Shown in pieces: positions 62,934 through 64,000 of a stretch of DNA of 64,000 nt; the stretch's first letter is position 1, and each line of letters begins with the position of its first letter. This stretch comes from Leptolyngbya sp. SIOISBB. GTDB taxonomy: Bacteria; Cyanobacteriota; Cyanobacteriia; Phormidesmidales; Phormidesmidaceae. The DNA lies in NCBI GenBank assembly GCA_010671905.1, contig JAAHII010000001.1, positions 3,658,001 to 3,722,000 on the forward strand. The letters are read 5' to 3'. The position numbers and the translations under genes are program-made. The notes beneath the pieces are model-generated. The model made no database searches, was not told the origin of the DNA, and saw only the letters and a program-made list of their open reading frames with translations.

Positions 62934-64000
62934 CTACAACGGCGCGGGGTTACCCACCAACATAAAGGCAGCCCAGTTGATGGGATCGGGATATTGTTCT
63001 TGGGTCTGTAACATCGCTTGTCGCAAGGCTTGGGCTTTATTCTGACCTTGTGATAGCTCAGCGTAAAAGGCTTTCATCAGGGCGGCGGTGGGTTCATCGG
63101 GGACGGCCCACAGTGAGACGACAGTGCTCTTAGCGCCAGCGGCAAACAGTGATCGCGACAGGCCCACGACGCCATCGCCGGTGACTTCTCCCAAGCCGGT
63201 ATCACAGGCGCTGAGGACTACTAGTTGGGCATCTAGCGACAGATTCGCGATTTCGCGAGCGGTGAGTAGGCCATCGTCCGTGTCAGAGGGGGCCAAGGCG
63301 ATCGCGCCGAGAATGGGAATGCGATCGGTGGTGTCCACATAGTCCAGCAGGCCATGGGTGGCGAGGTGGATGACATCGGCTTGTGGCATTTCGGCCACGA
63401 TTTTAGACTCGGTGGCATCACTGCCAATGATCGCCTTGGTTTGAAAGAGTTGGGCAATTTCCTCGGCTTCAGCCTCGGCACCCGGTAGGGGTTGCAAGTC
63501 TCCTTCGAGGGTGGGAACCGGCGGCATGGTGGGATTACCGACTACTAAGGAAGTCGGGGTCGCCGTCACCGTCGGTGCCTCTAGGGTGAATTCCAGGAGT
63601 TGGATGGCGGGCGTCGTCAGCAGCGTATGTTGTTCGATGAGGTAGTTACCGTCGGCATCTTGCAGGGCCGCAAAGGGGAGATAAAATAGCGACTCGTGGG
63701 GTACCAACACCACTAAGTCATCGGGATCATCCGGCAGCGCATCGGCAATAGGGGCAATGAGTCGCTCGTGAAGTTCGTTCAAGTAGGAAGTCGATGGAGC
63801 GCTATCGGCCTGCACAACCCCAATGCCACGAGTGCGTCCATAGGCTCCGATCGCTGAGCGGCTCTGTTGCACCTGGTCATTCAAGCTGAGATCGACCCCG
63901 GCTAGGGAGATCTCTTCAAAGGTCACAGCACCATCGGGGGCAATCACCCACACAAAGACCCGGCCCGCCTGGCCACGCTGTCGCCCCTGTACGGTGAAGT
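62934..64000 (-). CDS. CHAT-domain protein (5' end outside window)
   Basis: The frame is open from 62934 to the right edge of the window, and the sequence upstream of the internal GTG at 63953 continues without stop, so the N-terminus (probably TPR repeats) is missing. The CHAT caspase-like domain has the catalytic pair His in ADVIHLATHGLLDY and Cys in LVVLSACDTGLGEVTGDGV, then GLSRSLFAAGAKSTVVSLWAVPDEPTAALMKAFY. It is likely an active cysteine protease-like protein; the target and role (signalling or defence) are unknown. Confidence 0.88.
   Translation of the reverse strand, partial: FTVQGRQRGQAGRVFVWVIAPDGAVTFEEISLAGVDLSLNDQVQQSRSAIGAYGRTRGIGVVQADSAPSTSYLNELHERLIAPIADALPDDPDDLVVLVPHESLFYLPFAALQDADGNYLIEQHTLLTTPAIQLLEFTLEAPTVTATPTSLVVGNPTMPPVPTLEGDLQPLPGAEAEAEEIAQLFQTKAIIGSDATESKIVAEMPQADVIHLATHGLLDYVDTTDRIPILGAIALAPSDTDDGLLTAREIANLSLDAQLVVLSACDTGLGEVTGDGVVGLSRSLFAAGAKSTVVSLWAVPDEPTAALMKAFYAELSQGQNKAQALRQAMLQTQEQYPDPINWAAFMLVGNPAPL

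Noticed and set aside
1-64000. CRISPR arrays, prophage, complete insertion sequences
   Set aside because: No regularly spaced direct repeats, no transposase or integrase gene and no phage structural genes were found. The lysozyme and M15 genes are the only phage-like products.

Overview
The window is chromosomal DNA from a cyanobacterium. The palindrome GCGATCGC (HIP1-like) recurs throughout. There are genes for Mg-protoporphyrin IX methyltransferase (chlM), a high-light-inducible protein, Ycf34, a COP23-domain protein and DUF3493 proteins, and a cyanobacterial-type Ser/Thr kinase and GAF/PAS/GGDEF/EAL sensor. The moderately high GC and gene set would fit a filamentous Leptolyngbya/Nodosilinea-like lineage, but that placement is inference. 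Most of the window is ordinary core genome in short operons. There is no CRISPR array, complete insertion sequence, rRNA operon or prophage. Layout: 1-11 kb holds a partial GNAT acetyltransferase, a Ser/Thr kinase, two small membrane proteins (one altered by a MITE), a 1.5-kb-residue c-di-GMP sensor enzyme that looks N-terminally shortened, a DUF3493 protein, a lipoprotein, an MFS transporter and an AT-rich methyltransferase gene. 11.6-16.3 kb is a DUF2157 / GDYXXLXY / TgpA-like membrane cluster whose transglutaminase domain has lost its catalytic Cys and His. 16.6-20.5 kb (minus strand) carries a methyltransferase, a COP23 protein, ObgE and a Crp/Fnr regulator. 20.8-32.8 kb carries a DALR-type ArgRS-like protein, DnaG, a secreted protein, a glutamine amidotransferase, a 3-hydroxyisobutyrate dehydrogenase-family enzyme, an AraC regulator, an FtsL-like/FtsI pair and a class V aminotransferase. 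33.2-34.8 kb holds a TM0106-type RecB-like nuclease broken by two opposite C-run frameshifts, followed by tRNA-Asp. 37.2-42.7 kb carries an HtrA/Deg protease, peptide deformylase, a dual-specificity phosphatase, RNase PH and acetolactate synthase with a C-terminal zinc ribbon. 44.8-47.0 kb is a two-gene peptidoglycan-hydrolase operon (M15 peptidase and GH24 lysozyme) whose products share an N-terminal domain. 47.3-64 kb carries MTA phosphorylase, an SGNH hydrolase, YchF, XseA/XseB, RecA, ChlM, gamma-glutamyltransferase, Hlip, glutaminase, Ycf34, CCA transferase and a partial CHAT-domain protein. The most informative non-genic discovery is a family of three ~125-bp MITE-like elements (2432-2556, 36434-36557, 50966-51092 region) with terminal inverted repeats and TA target duplications. 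All three sit exactly at the 3' end of an open reading frame: two are inside a TAG stop codon and keep it, and one replaces the last few codons of a DUF3493 paralogue. Excising that copy in silico restores the family-like C-terminus. The hydrolase operon with its shared leader domain is the best candidate for an undescribed functional unit.
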